Below are positions 1 through 9,268 of a stretch of DNA of 64,000 nt, piece by piece (within the stretch, counting starts at the first letter, position 1; the number at the start of each line of letters is the position of its first letter). The stretch is from contig BPDI01000010.1 of assembly GCA_019654215.1 (NCBI GenBank), forward strand, positions 19,411 through 83,410, in the 5' to 3' direction. The translations under genes and the position numbers were made by a program. This DNA comes from Gammaproteobacteria bacterium (lineage in GTDB: Bacteria > Pseudomonadota > Gammaproteobacteria > Pseudomonadales > Pseudohongiellaceae). The notes under the pieces were generated by a model that ran no database searches, was not told where the DNA came from, and saw only the letters and a list, made by a program, of their open reading frames with translations.

Positions 1-3000
1 AACTTTTGGTTGGGCACCCACGTTTATGTAGGGAGTTGTTATGTCATCGTTTAAATCAAAGCTGAGAACAACATTCATCCAGGATCATCGGTCTGTAATA
101 TTTGTCAAAATCTTCTTTCGCCAATCAGAATTATCACGTATGCTTTGCATGTGGTAAGTGGGTTTTCCCACCAGATCGCTGCAACTCGACGCGCTACTAC
201 TAAAAAATTGTTCTTCACCAATACTGATATTAATTAAAACAGATTGATTCAACTTTCCAATAACATGGAAAAGGTTTTAGATGATGCTCTACCCCAAAGC
301 AGTAACAGCTTTCCCAAAGTTTGTCTTAACTTGAATCACAAAACCGAGTTCTTCGCAAACAAACTGGAAAAAAATGAAGATCTTCAGCCAACCCCTGTAA
401 TTGCAGTCACGCCCAATGACCCGCGAAACACATCTCTGCAAAGTGTAACAAACCCCATCGGAGCGATCGTGATAAGCGAGGATTAAATCGTCTTGGCGAC
501 AACGCTGAATGAATGCAAACAGATTTTTTAAATCCATAGCATCATCAAGATCGGGTACTTCTGCATTTAATTGGCGATAAACTTGTGCCAGTGCCGATCC
601 ACCTAATCGGTTTTTGCTATGGCCAAGATCGATAAATAACAAAGTGGACTGATCGCTGTTTTTCTGCAATTGCGGCGTCGAGGTTTTTCTTATGTCGCTT
701 ACCGGAGCGAAAGCAGAAACGATTAGAGATAGAGGGGGCTGTATTACTGCGCCTTTTATCACCATCATTCCAGACTGTTCGCATAGACATGGAATCTTTT
801 CCAACCGGAATGCAGATACCTAGTTGAGGACAGAGTTCCATACCCACAGCTTCTACTGTGGCATAAAGTTTGGCGTCTTCATGGCCATGCCCCGCGGCCA
901 CCATCCAGTTAGCAGACAGTTTTATGTCACCTATTTTGTCGATTGCGCTGGAAGCGATATTGGTAATGGCTTCGGCAATGGCCATTCGACCAGAAGCTGC
1001 AGCATTAAACAAAGCCAATGGAGTTCTCTCCCCCATGGACATAGCTTCACCGGTATAGTAATTGTAAGAAGTAGAAGTGACTGCCGCGTCTGCAACCGGA
1101 ACTTGCCAGGGTCCAATCATTTGATCACGGTGAACCAATCCGGTAATCGTTCTATCACCGATAGTTATCAGAAAAGTTTTGTTCGCCACGGTTGGTAAAG
1201 ACAAAACTCGACGCACAGCCTCGTTTATGTCGATTCCACTGCTATCAAACACTGCTGGGTTAACCTGACCAGACTTCACATCACGATGCATCTTCGGTGG
1301 CTTTCCGAATAATAATTCCATGGGTATATCGATTGGATCGTTGTCGAAATGTTTATCATGTAAGCGAATATGTTTTTCTGCGCTTGTTTCGCCTACTACG
1401 GCATAAGGGCAACGCTCTCTTTGACACATAGCATCGAATCGCTGGATATCATCGGCAGCAACTGCAAGCACGTAGCGTTCTTGAGCTTCGTTACACCAGA
1501 TCTCTAATGGCGACATTTGCGATTCAGCATTAGGAATCCTGCGCAACTCAAACAATCCACCACAGCCACCATCTTTCACCAGTTCAGGTAATGCGTTGGA
1601 TAAACCTCCAGCGCCTACATCATGAATAAAAACAATTGGATTTGCTTCGCCTAGTTGCCAACATTGATCGATAACTTCCTGACAACGTCGTTCCATTTCT
1701 GCGTTATCTCTTTGCACAGAAGCAAAATCTAAATCTTCATTGCCAGCGCCGGATGCCATTGAAGAGGCAGCTCCACCACCCAATCCAATCAACATGGCAG
1801 GGCCGCCAAGCACTACTAATTTCGAACCAACTGGAATATCGCCTTTATGCACATGGGGCTCACGAATATTGCCTATACCACCGGCAATCATTATTGGTTT
1901 GTGATAACCCCGGGTTTCTAACTCACCGATTTCATTGAGCACATTCTCTTCGAAACTGCGAAAGTAACCGCACAAATTCGGCCTACCATATTCATTATTA
2001 AATGCAGCACCGCCTATGGGACCTTCGATCATGATATCGAGAGCTGAAGCTATATGAGCCGGCTTTCCTAAATCTTCTTCCCAGGGCTGGGGCAAATCAG
2101 GAATACGCAAGTTGGAAACACTGAATCCGGTTAACCTGCCTTTGGTTTTGCACCTCTGCCGGTGGCGCCTTCATCACGAATTTCACCGCCAGACCCAGTT
2201 GATGCACCGGGGAAAGGAGCAATAGCAGTTGGATGATTATGGGTTTCAACTTTCATTAATATATGGACGGGCTCATCCACAAAACCATATTGCTTGGATT
2301 CACCATCGGGAAAAAATCTGGCGCTTTCATGGCCACACATTACTGCCGCGTTGTCAGCGTATGCGGATAGAACATTTCCCGGAGACTGTTCGTGAGTATG
2401 ACGAATCATTGAGAATAGTGATCTACTTTTCTCTTCGCCGTCGACAGCCCAATCCGCATTAAAAATCTTGTGGCGACAATGTTCAGAATTGGCCTGCGCA
2501 AACATCATCAGCTCAATATCATTTGGCGCCCGACCCAGGCTCTTAAACTGCTCAAACAAATAATCAATTTCATCTTCTGCCAATGCTAACCCCATGGTTG
2601 AGTTCGCTTCTTCCAAGGCCGTTTTCCCTAGGGATAAGTCGACAGATTTGAAAGGCTGAGGCTCAGACGAAGTGAATAACTTGGCCGCATCCGGTAGCTC
2701 AGCAATTACAACCTGAGTCATGCGGTCGTGGAGATTCTGGTCTAGTAAACTTAACTCCGTCTCGCTAAGAGAATTTTTTACACCGATAGCGAAGAGAGTG
2801 CCTCTCTCAATACGACGAATTTGCGTTAAACCACAATTGTGCAAGATATCGGTGGCTTTACTGGACCAAGGGGATATTGTTCCTGGACGTGGGATTACTA
2901 ATCGCTTAACAGCACTTTGTTGGCCTTCCTCTATCGGGTCAGCTGGATTTCCGTACTTAAGCAACAGGTTGAGTTGCGCTGATTCGGCTGCCACGAAACC

Positions 3001-3132
3001 ATCGTCACAATCGACGAAGTGGACAAATTGCGCGTGCAGATCGCTTACGTTTGAATTAGAGGCTTGTAGAGTGCAGAGTAATTTTGAAGATTTGAAAGCA
3101 GATAGAGCTGCTGCTCCAAACAATGCTTGCAT
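1..3132 (-). CDS. purL: Phosphoribosylformylglycinamidine synthase, partial (3' end beyond window)
   Basis: Converts FGAR, glutamine and ATP to FGAM in de novo purine synthesis (cytoplasm). The start [13 protein letters not shown] and the stretches [44 protein letters not shown] and GKDSMSM follow the E. coli large-type PurL almost residue for residue. The frame leaves the window near residue 1035 of about 1290, at a [15 protein letters not shown] stretch, so the C-terminal glutaminase domain is not seen. The frame is broken near 2110-2131, 775-805 and 440-480; homology continues across each break, which suggests sequence error rather than decay. It lies downstream of tadA on the same strand, as in Pseudomonas. 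Confidence 0.95.
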
Positions 3133-3383
3133 CTAGATCTAGTCCAAAAATACGAGTCCGGGTTACACCGGAGTTACTGAGAAATAGCGCTCCGTGAACG
3201 TGGCGTTATGATAATCCATTTGACAAAGGAATTCAGAAAAAACTACTGAAATTTTAAAAAACCGAGACTTAGATCGGAGCGAGACCACGCTTCCTCCCTA
3301 ACCTCGATAAAAGTAACCAGTTATGTCCTGGACCAGGCACGTTCCCTAAGTTATAAGTGCTGTTCTTTATTATCGATCTTTTG

Positions 3384-3869
3384 TTATCGCTTGGACTTAA
3401 AAAAGTCTTGCATTATCTCGCTACACTCTTTCTCTAATATTCCTTCCATAAATGTCAGGCGGTGATTAAAAAATTCCGCCTCTGCCAGCTGCAGCTGACT
3501 TACCAAGCACCCGCCCGAGGCTCTCTAACGCCGAAAACTACTGCTTCAATCCTCGCTTTCATGAGCGCACCAACACACATCGTGCAAGGCTCAATAGTGA
3601 CATAAAGCACTGTTCCCGGCAGTCGATAGTTGTTGCGAGACAGTGAAGCCTGCCGTAGACAACAATTTCCGCATGCCCTGTCGGATCTTTCTCCTTATAG
3701 GTCGTTATTTCCTGAAGCAATTAGATCTTGGCTTTTCGTGTCCACCAATACGGCGCCAACTGGCACCTCATCATTCGGGGCCCGCCTCTTCAGCCTGCTT
3801 TAATGCGAGACGCATCCCCCTCTCATGGAGCTCTAAACTTGTTTCTTCAAATAAGCGGTCATGACTCAC
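3384..3869 (-). CDS. tadA: tRNA-specific adenosine deaminase TadA (frame broken)
   Basis: Deaminates the wobble adenosine of tRNA-Arg to inosine; a zinc enzyme. Read across frame breaks, the minus strand gives [11 protein letters not shown], then EVPVGAVLV, then the zinc/catalytic HAE motif (about 3664-3676) and the PCTMC zinc motif (about 3574-3589), followed by [12 protein letters not shown]. The order and spacing fit TadA, and the length of about 160 aa is normal. The likely start is GTG at 3869 (MSHDRLFEE). At least three frame breaks occur. The position between guaA and purL is the usual one in gammaproteobacteria. The upstream yczE-like gene runs into it with no gap. Confidence 0.85.
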
Positions 3870-4523
3870 ATTACGTTTTTGAAAGTTTTTAACAGTATAA
3901 AAACCAACCGAAACCGCCGGACCTATTCCCAGAGCGAACATTAGAGTTCCCAATCCTACTGTGCCACCCAACAGCCAACCGAGCGCCACTACGGGTTTAA
4001 ATCAATAGACATACGTACCCAGGCAATTGGGAATCCGGTTACTCTTTGTAGGCCTGTCATCAAACCATCTCTGGGTCCCGGCCCCAGATGAGCGACCAAG
4101 TAAAGTCCACTTCCGAACCCAAACCCTTAATATACCAATTGCTGATTCTACTATTTTCAATCCTAACTCTCCGGAACAGGTAAATAGGGAAGAAAAAGTT
4201 CAATGGGGCAGCAATAATCACTGCATTTGCAATGGTGCCTATTCCTGGAATCTGCTTTAAAGGAATCCAAGTAAGAAGTACTGCGATACCGACTGAGAAA
4301 GTTGCCCAGCCAATGGATAATCCAGTTGCGAGCCCAATCCCTTGAGCAAGGACTGTCCAAGGACTGACTCCTGCCCCAGCGGCAATTAATAGCGCTTCTC
4401 CGATACCGAATATAATTAAACCCCCACAAAGAATGAGAGGGTTAATATTCTCGGCTTAAAGTTAAGAGGATGTTCGGAGCTCCACGAAACTCTCGGAACA
4501 GCTTTTACAGACAACAATTTCAC
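3870..4523 (-). CDS. YczE/YitT-like integral membrane protein (frame broken)
   Basis: The function of this membrane protein family is unknown. Read across two or more breaks, the minus strand gives HPLNFKPRILTLSFFVGG, then LIIFGIGEALLIAAGAGVSP, WTVLAQGIG, then GLYLVAHLGPGPRDGLMTGL and GWLLGGTVGLGTLMFALGIG. These are the hallmark glycine-rich membrane segments of YczE-type proteins. One break is at a GGGGG run near 4430. The GTG at 4523 is the most plausible start. The frame reads into tadA as written; a one-base slip in the T-run near 3885 would give a stop directly before the tadA GTG. This is the first core gene on the left side of the cassette array. Confidence 0.7.
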
Positions 4524-4566
4524 TATATTTTAAACGGCAAATATATTTACTTTTTCCCAGTTATAA

Positions 4567-5163
4567 CTAAAGTTCCTGCCCAATTTTCTCTTTATTCGAT
4601 CGCCAACTTTCAACTTCATTTAATCCAGCTATTTTGAAAATTTGAATCCATTTGACTTCTTTTAGCATAAGCATTTTAGTACCCAATTTTTCCTGCCAAG
4701 AATGGGAATCTATATTTTCATAATAATGATCTATACCAATAATCAATCTTCCTCCATCATTTAGCCATGAATCGGAAATTCTTTTTAACAATTCTGAAGG
4801 ATCATCTAAGTAATACAGAACTTCCATCGAATGAACTACATCGTATTTCTCTGAAGGATGGAAAGAATTAATATCCGCAAGAATATATTTGGCGCCACCG
4901 CCTTTTGACTCAGCATTAACGATCATTTGTTTAGCACCATCAATACCTACCGCTTTGTTACATAGTTTACTTCTCGCAACCTTCCGGACCACCCATCCGT
5001 TTCCACATCCTAAATCGAAAAAGCTAAAGCGCTCACCAATATTTGCTCTTTCTTCCAAGGCAAAATCTATCATTTCATTGACAGATATTTCATGGGCTTT
5101 TTCCATACCCACATCCCTGCCTTCTTTGGCCCATTCTCCGAAAATATCTATTGCTTTAAGCAC
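4567..5163 (-). CDS. Class I SAM-dependent methyltransferase (cassette 9)
   Basis: A 198-aa cytoplasmic protein. SAM-binding motif I, FFDLGCGNGW, is at about residues 47-56, an acidic motif II (VGIDGA) follows, and DVVHSMEVLYYLDD is the typical post-motif region. The substrate cannot be told. It is the array's leftmost gene, next to the yczE-like core gene. A 145-bp leader separates it from the degenerate guaA-end copy at 5308. Only 43 bp separate its stop from the likely yczE start, and no tail of the common types is visible there. It may instead belong to another small methyltransferase subfamily. Confidence 0.75.
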   Translation of the reverse strand: MLKAIDIFGEWAKEGRDVGMEKAHEISVNEMIDFALEERANIGERFSFFDLGCGNGWVVRKVARSKLCNKAVGIDGAKQMIVNAESKGGGAKYILADINSFHPSEKYDVVHSMEVLYYLDDPSELLKRISDSWLNDGGRLIIGIDHYYENIDSHSWQEKLGTKMLMLKEVKWIQIFKIAGLNEVESWRSNKEKIGQEL

Positions 5164-5305
5164 TTTTAAAGCGTTCTCATCTTTATAGGGTCAACCTTTA
5201 CTTATTAGGCCTGAAAGTGTTTGGTGGGTATTGCCAACGGCATTAATAGTCCCATTTATATTTTGGTGGAACAGAAAAACCCTGATTAAAGGCTAAATTA
5301 CCGCT

Positions 5306-5330
5306 TACTTCCACTCAATGTACTCTAAAA
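5306..5330 (-). repeat. Degenerate guaA-end repeat (boundary 8)
   Basis: The plus strand reads ACTTCCACTCAATG at 5307-5320. It matches the guaA-terminal core ATTCCCACTCAATA at 11 of 14 positions. It overlaps the stop codon of the membrane-protein gene that ends at 5315. No A- or B-type tail follows, so this is the most diverged and probably oldest recognisable boundary. Confidence 0.5.
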
Positions 5331-5815
5331 AATAACGTCCTGATAAACGCCACTGAGCTTTGAATTAAATAAAGGACCAAACAAGTTATATATATCTGAG
5401 ATGGCTCATAAAAATTGCTGGTTATCATTAATAATGAAAGAATAAATATGGTTGATAAGATTCCTGTTTGAAATAGATACAGTTTAATTGGAAAAATATC
5501 TTCATGCCCTAATCTTCTCAGATGAATCATTCTCCTGGGAAATATTATCAACCCTATTGCCCAATAAAGGCTCATAATCCAGAAACAAACTAACCAAGCA
5601 AATTCGAAATTTTTATCACCGAATACAGCAAAAGGAACAATTGATCCAAACATAGCGCCGAAGGCAGAATAAGTTAACAGCTGTATCCTAAAGTTGTCTG
5701 GATCTGAAAACCCATCTGAGCTTCTACTCAAACCAATTAATATTGCTGAAAAACCTATAATGCCTAGAGCTATTTCTCCCATTAACTGAAATGCATCAAA
5801 ATTCGGCTCCATCAC
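5315..5815 (-). CDS. Small multi-pass membrane protein (cassette 8)
   Basis: A 166-aa protein I do not recognise. It begins MMEPNFDAFQLMGEIALGI and has about four or five hydrophobic segments: IALGIIGFSAILIGL, AFGAMFGSIVPFAVFG, WLVCFWIMSLYWAIGLIIF, GILSTIFILSLLM and YITCLVLYLIQSSVAFI. The N-terminal part, with a GIIGFSAILIGLSRSS-like stretch, suggests an inner-membrane protein without enzymatic motifs. Its stop overlaps the degenerate guaA-end copy at 5308, and its start is about 135 bp inside the next boundary. It sits alone in its cassette. Confidence 0.7.
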   Translation of the reverse strand: MMEPNFDAFQLMGEIALGIIGFSAILIGLSRSSDGFSDPDNFRIQLLTYSAFGAMFGSIVPFAVFGDKNFEFAWLVCFWIMSLYWAIGLIIFPRRMIHLRRLGHEDIFPIKLYLFQTGILSTIFILSLLMITSNFYEPSQIYITCLVLYLIQSSVAFIRTLFFRVH

Positions 5816-5948
5816 TACACCCCACTAAGAAAAATACCAAAAGGGAAAAAAAAAACAAGTCGCCAATCCCTCCAATAATAATTATTGTCCAGAACAATCT
5901 CGGATTTTCAAAACACCAATCTATGAGACTGTCAAACATCAGGGGCAT

Positions 5949-6030
5949 TACTCCTACTCAATAGTATACATAAAAATACCTTATTATTCAAACATTTACA
6001 AGGGTATTTTTCTACTATGTAGTGAATTTC
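5949..6030 (-). repeat. guaA-end repeat with type A tail (boundary 7)
   Basis: The core is CTCCTACTCAATAGT at 5951-5965. It is followed on the plus strand by a tail holding TACATAAAA, ATTCAAACATTTACAA and a near-palindrome CTACTATGTAG at 6012-6022. The same tail elements occur at 9806 and 11273 with the palindrome 61-63 bp from the core start, so spacing is conserved. Confidence 0.8.
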
Positions 6031-6079
6031 TCTTTTTTCTTTCGTTCCTTCAATCGTGTATAAAAAGTAAATTGTTGTA

Positions 6080-6520
6080 TTAGTCTTTGACCGCAATCCC
6101 CTGCATCTCAAATCGCAGACCAAATAGAAGTGGTCCTGAACCAATAAATGCTCTGGGAGGAAAATCCTTTGAAAAGTAGCTTCTATAAACCTCGTTGAAA
6201 TCCGAGTACAAGTTCAAGTCCGTACAGTAAATGGTCACATAAACCAAATCATCCATTGTCATTTCCACTCGTTCTAGCGTCGTTTTAAAATCCTCCATTA
6301 GTAAACGAGCTTCTTCTTTCGGGTCTTCAGGAACCGTCCGAGTGCCCGGCAAAACACCCCCTTTACCAGAAACATATAAAGTGTTTCCAACCAAAGCAGC
6401 ATCACTGAACGGAAGATCTTGTCCAGCAACTTCACTCTTAAAGTAGGTTGTCCCTTCTCCTGCAAATGCGCAACCAAAAAGCGTAAGTACTAAGATAAAA
6501 AGTATTGTGGGTTTATTCAT
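6080..6520 (-). CDS. RidA/YjgF-family protein with lipoprotein-type signal (cassette 7)
   Basis: A 146-aa protein with a normal Rid-family core: VGNTLYVSGKGG, EEARLLMEDFKTTLERV, DLVYVTIYCTDL, and the C-terminal PPRAFIGSGPLLFGLRFEMQ. RidA proteins hydrolyse reactive enamines and imines from PLP enzymes, normally in the cytoplasm. Here residues 1-22 (MNKPTILFILVLTLFGCAFA) look like a signal peptide with a lipobox-like LFGC, so export is predicted. The conserved arginine in PPRAF, which binds substrate carboxylates in RidA, is present. The start is 55 bp inside the guaA-end copy at 6577. It is the only gene in its cassette. Confidence 0.85.
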   Translation of the reverse strand: MNKPTILFILVLTLFGCAFAGEGTTYFKSEVAGQDLPFSDAALVGNTLYVSGKGGVLPGTRTVPEDPKEEARLLMEDFKTTLERVEMTMDDLVYVTIYCTDLNLYSDFNEVYRSYFSKDFPPRAFIGSGPLLFGLRFEMQGIAVKD

Positions 6521-6574
6521 AGCATTCTCCTTTGTTTCTTAAATTATCGTTAGCCTTTGTGTCTCTATTTCTAT

Positions 6575-6675
6575 CATTCCCACTCAATAATTACCTTATC
6601 TAGAACCTCAGTATAATCATTGGTTTCAAGGCAAGTTATTATTTTTTGTGTGACTTTTGTGTAACTTCTTATCTA
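6575..6675 (-). repeat. guaA-end repeat with type B tail (boundary 6)
   Basis: The core is TTCCCACTCAATAATTACC from 6577, followed by a tail with TTATCTAGAACCTCAGTATA and AAGGCAAGTTATTATTTTTT. It is nearly identical to the copies at 7988 and 9268. The tail forms an imperfect inverted repeat. Confidence 0.9.
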
Positions 6676-6743
6676 CCATGATCAAAATCTTCTCTTAAAA
6701 ATTTACTTATCAAGGGAACCCTATGACTTTAAGACACAACAAA

Positions 6744-6773
6744 AAAAAGGTGAGTCTAATGACTCACCTTTTT
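6744..6773 (-). terminator. Rho-independent terminator (both strands possible)
   Basis: A 13-bp perfect stem (AAAAAGGTGAGTC, positions 6744-6756, with GACTCACCTTTTT at 6761-6773) closes a TAAT loop. The stem is flanked by A- and T-runs. It lies 15 bp downstream of the stop of the small membrane gene at 6789-7166 and ends that transcript on the minus strand. Confidence 0.85.
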
Positions 6774-6788
6774 AACGTACGGATACTT

Positions 6789-7166
6789 CTAATCAGCTGT
6801 AATTCGTGATTTTAGGTCAATGATCAGCGCGGCAATTGCATAACCTGCTATGGCAATGGCTAATTGATCAACGAATTGGTTGAGGTACATTCCAATGGCG
6901 GGGATCGACTCCAAGGTATTCGCCAATCTGGGGAATCCAAATGCGGCTATTATTATGAAGGCTATTGAAGCCGGTTCTGTAACTGGACTCATTAATCCGT
7001 GTACCAACCCAATCAACAGAAGTACCAATATGAACCACTGGGCATTTCCATCAAGGACATAGCCCCCAACTCCGTCAAACGGTATGCGTTCAACACCTCC
7101 AACAACGAATACTGCTATAGCAGCCACAATCACGGCTGCGATAGGGGCAAGTTTATCTATATTCAT
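6789..7166 (-). CDS. Small membrane protein, paralogue 1 (cassette 6)
   Basis: A 125-aa protein starting MNIDKLAPIAAVIVAAIA. It is about 70 percent identical by eye to its neighbour at 7253-7630. Predicted membrane segments are near residues 6-24, 44-62, 66-84 and 98-115. Between them are VGGYVLDGNAQWF and VHGLMSPVTEP, which are conserved in both copies. I do not recognise a family. The start is supported by AAGGAA six bases upstream, in the same arrangement as in the paralogue. A strong terminator follows. The two copies probably arose by duplication within the cassette, since no guaA-end copy separates them. Confidence 0.75.
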   Translation of the reverse strand: MNIDKLAPIAAVIVAAIAVFVVGGVERIPFDGVGGYVLDGNAQWFILVLLLIGLVHGLMSPVTEPASIAFIIIAAFGFPRLANTLESIPAIGMYLNQFVDQLAIAIAGYAIAALIIDLKSRITAD

Positions 7167-7252
7167 AGTTATTTCCTTAGTTAGTATCTTAATAAAAGCA
7201 ACTTCATGCCTAAGGCAAGTCCTGGGATTAGCCTTTTAGCGAATGAGAGCTT

Positions 7253-7630
7253 TTAATCAGCCATAATGCGTGATTTGGTTTCATTGATTAGGGCAGCAAT
7301 TGCATAACCTGCTATGGCAATGGCTAAGTGATCAATGAATTGATCGAGGTACATCCCAACTACGGGGATTGAGTCCAACGCATCCGATAACCTGGGGAAC
7401 GCAAATGCAGCCACTATAACCATAGCCTGTGAGGCATGATCTGTAACCGGACTCATTAATCCGTGTACCAACCCAATCAACATAAGTACCAGAACGAACC
7501 ATTGGGCACTTCCGTCAAGGACGTAACCACCCCCCTCCGCGAACGGTATAAATTCAACATCTCCAACAACGAATACTGCTATAACAGCCACAACCACCGC
7601 AGCGATAGGGGCGAGTTTATCTATATTCAT
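7253..7630 (-). CDS. Small membrane protein, paralogue 2 (cassette 6)
   Basis: A 125-aa paralogue of the gene at 6789-7166, with the same membrane layout and the shared blocks MNIDKLAPIAAV, GGYVLDGSAQWF, IGLVHGLMSPVT and AIAIAGYAIAALI. An ATG six bases upstream (7636) is possible. However, AAGGAA sits at proper distance only for the ATG at 7630, and the paralogue has ATA where the upstream ATG would be, so 7630 is preferred. A leader of about 350 bp separates it from the guaA-end copy at 7988. The function is unknown. Confidence 0.75.
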   Translation of the reverse strand: MNIDKLAPIAAVVVAVIAVFVVGDVEFIPFAEGGGYVLDGSAQWFVLVLMLIGLVHGLMSPVTDHASQAMVIVAAFAFPRLSDALDSIPVVGMYLDQFIDHLAIAIAGYAIAALINETKSRIMAD

Positions 7631-7986
7631 AGTCATTTCCTTAGTTAGTATTATTTTGGCAGCAACTTACTATGCAACTTATACGTGCGACCTTTCTGTA
7701 TCTAAGCATTTTAAGAACAGCTTCTCAAGCTCTAAGACTAACAATGTTTTTATGACAGATAGAAGCGTAATTGCAGACTAATTAGTTTGTAAATTTAATG
7801 CATTTGGTGTCGGTGCAAGAGCGCCTGCATTATTTCACAGAGGGGACATTAGGTCGGATTCAGACCTATGCAGCCGGGTTAAGAAAACGACTGTGAAGCC
7901 TCGCATAGGAACTTAAATTTAGGGTGAACAGCAACTTTTGCGATAGCTTTCTTAGCTTAGTCGCTTTGGGGTATGTTATTGATTTT
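7631..7986. other. Long non-coding leader of cassette 6 with possible RNA structure
   Basis: There is no convincing frame in 350 bp. On either strand three complementary pairs can be seen: CTGCAT 7825-7830 with ATGCAG 7868-7873, TTCACAG 7834-7840 with CTGTGAA 7891-7897, and AGGTC 7851-7855 with GACCT 7863-7867. The first two cross, so a pseudoknot-like fold is possible. It could be a leader, a small RNA or chance. Confidence 0.35.
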
Positions 7987-8074
7987 ATTCCCACTCAATA
8001 ATTACCTTATCTAGAACCTCAGTATAATCAATGGTTATAAGGCAAGTTATTATTTTTGTATAACTCTCTTACCA
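7986..8074 (-). repeat. guaA-end repeat with type B tail (boundary 5)
   Basis: The core starts at 7988. The tail shows the type B inverted repeat clearly: AATAATTACCTTAT at 7997-8010 pairs with ATAAGGCAAGTTATT at 8037-8051 (13 of 15 positions). An inner AACC (8015-8018) pairs with GGTT (8033-8036). The tail ends next to the amine oxidase stop at 8078, so it behaves as the 3' part of that cassette. Confidence 0.9.
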
Positions 8075-8077
8075 TGA

Positions 8078-9268
8078 CTACAGATTCGTCAGAAGCTTAT
8101 CAATAGAGTGATATCCAGAGACTATAGCTCCAGGAACACCTAGTTGATGGTTCAAATCATTAACTTCCCCTGCAAAAAACACTTTACCATTTAATGGTTC
8201 ATTTAGAGTTTGAATTAATGATTGGTTATATTGAAATGATTCTATCCAAGTTCCTAGAGTAAACTCATGTCGTCCCCAATCTTCTAAAGCATATTCTCCG
8301 GTAAATGCTTTAGATGCTTTTCCTTCGTAAATTTGATCTAGCTCTTCCAGTGCTTTTAAAACTATATGTTCTTCAGATTCTAAACAGTAAAAATCTTCAA
8401 CAGAGCTTCCTTGAACAAGTAAACCTAAAATATGGGTTTCAGTCTCTTTCTTGAAAGCCATATCATAATATTCCTTCTCTCCTGTTTTAGCCTTGCACAT
8501 AATAATATCTGGATAGAATTTTTCTGAAAATTTCATAACCAACTTAAAACCGGGCATAAAGACAATAGATTCAATTGCATCTTTCTTTTCTTTACTGATA
8601 TCTGGAATGAAACTGATATAGTCAGATTTCAAGATTCCAATCGATACAGTAACCAGTACTTTATCCGCTTTATAAACCTTCCCTGATCTAGTTATTACAT
8701 CCACTTTATCTTCAGAGTAGTTAATTTTTGTAACAGGGGAGTTAAATTCGATCTTGTGTTTCACTTCTTCCGCAAAATTTCTATCTAAAAAATTAAACCA
8801 TGAAGAATTCTTAAACTTAAATTCAGGAAAAAATTTAAACCTAAAGAAAAAAAGCAGTCTCAATAAGGAAGAATTTATCCAGGTGAAAATTTTTCCATAT
8901 GAACTATAACCAAAGTCTTTGTCAAACTTGTAAAAAGCGTTATAAGGAACGGTTTCCTCTTCAACTAGATCTCCTGATTTACCTTTAAGGCGATTTAAAA
9001 CGGCAGGCAGATGATGTATCCATTCTGCCCCCAAGTCGATTGGGAAATCAGCCAAAGTTTTGTTTTCTTTCAATCTTCCGCCATATCTGTTGGAAGCTTC
9101 AAGTACAAGATAGTCAATGTTATTTGTTTGTAATATTTTTGCTGCAGCTAACCCTGAAGCTCCAGCGCCTATAACGATAACTTTTCCCTCATAGCTATAT
9201 GTTTTATGCAGAGCAGTATCCTCTGGAAACATGTCCAAAGCTCTTGAGCCCCATCTAAAAACTTTCAT
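8078..9268 (-). CDS. Flavin-containing amine oxidase family protein (cassette 5)
   Basis: A 396-aa FAD-dependent oxidoreductase. It has the Rossmann motif VIVIGAGASGLAAA at about residues 30-43, the second FAD region LEASNRYGGR, the amine-oxidase LGAEWIHH, and the C-terminal FAD loop FFAGEVNDLNHQLGVPGA. It may oxidise an amine or polyamine; the substrate is unknown. The ATG (9266-9268) overlaps the TGA of the guaA-end copy as ATGA, so translation could be coupled or the cassette may have captured the gene right at the crossover. The gene is very AT-rich compared with the core genes. The frame is intact. Confidence 0.85.
   Translation of the reverse strand: MKVFRWGSRALDMFPEDTALHKTYSYEGKVIVIGAGASGLAAAKILQTNNIDYLVLEASNRYGGRLKENKTLADFPIDLGAEWIHHLPAVLNRLKGKSGDLVEEETVPYNAFYKFDKDFGYSSYGKIFTWINSSLLRLLFFFRFKFFPEFKFKNSSWFNFLDRNFAEEVKHKIEFNSPVTKINYSEDKVDVITRSGKVYKADKVLVTVSIGILKSDYISFIPDISKEKKDAIESIVFMPGFKLVMKFSEKFYPDIIMCKAKTGEKEYYDMAFKKETETHILGLLVQGSSVEDFYCLESEEHIVLKALEELDQIYEGKASKAFTGEYALEDWGRHEFTLGTWIESFQYNQSLIQTLNEPLNGKVFFAGEVNDLNHQLGVPGAIVSGYHSIDKLLTNL

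Noticed and set aside
824..1198. Plus-strand frames inside purL
   Set aside because: They are the antisense of a clear PurL sequence, with no features of their own.
3771..3989. YczE-TadA fusion protein
   Set aside because: The single frame covers only the last helices of YczE and the first 30 residues of TadA. Both parts are broken elsewhere, so a missing base hiding the YczE stop is more likely than a true fusion.
4517..4530. A ninth guaA-end copy at the yczE start
   Set aside because: Only about 8 of 13 positions match, which is expected by chance in AT-rich DNA. The left boundary of the array is left open.
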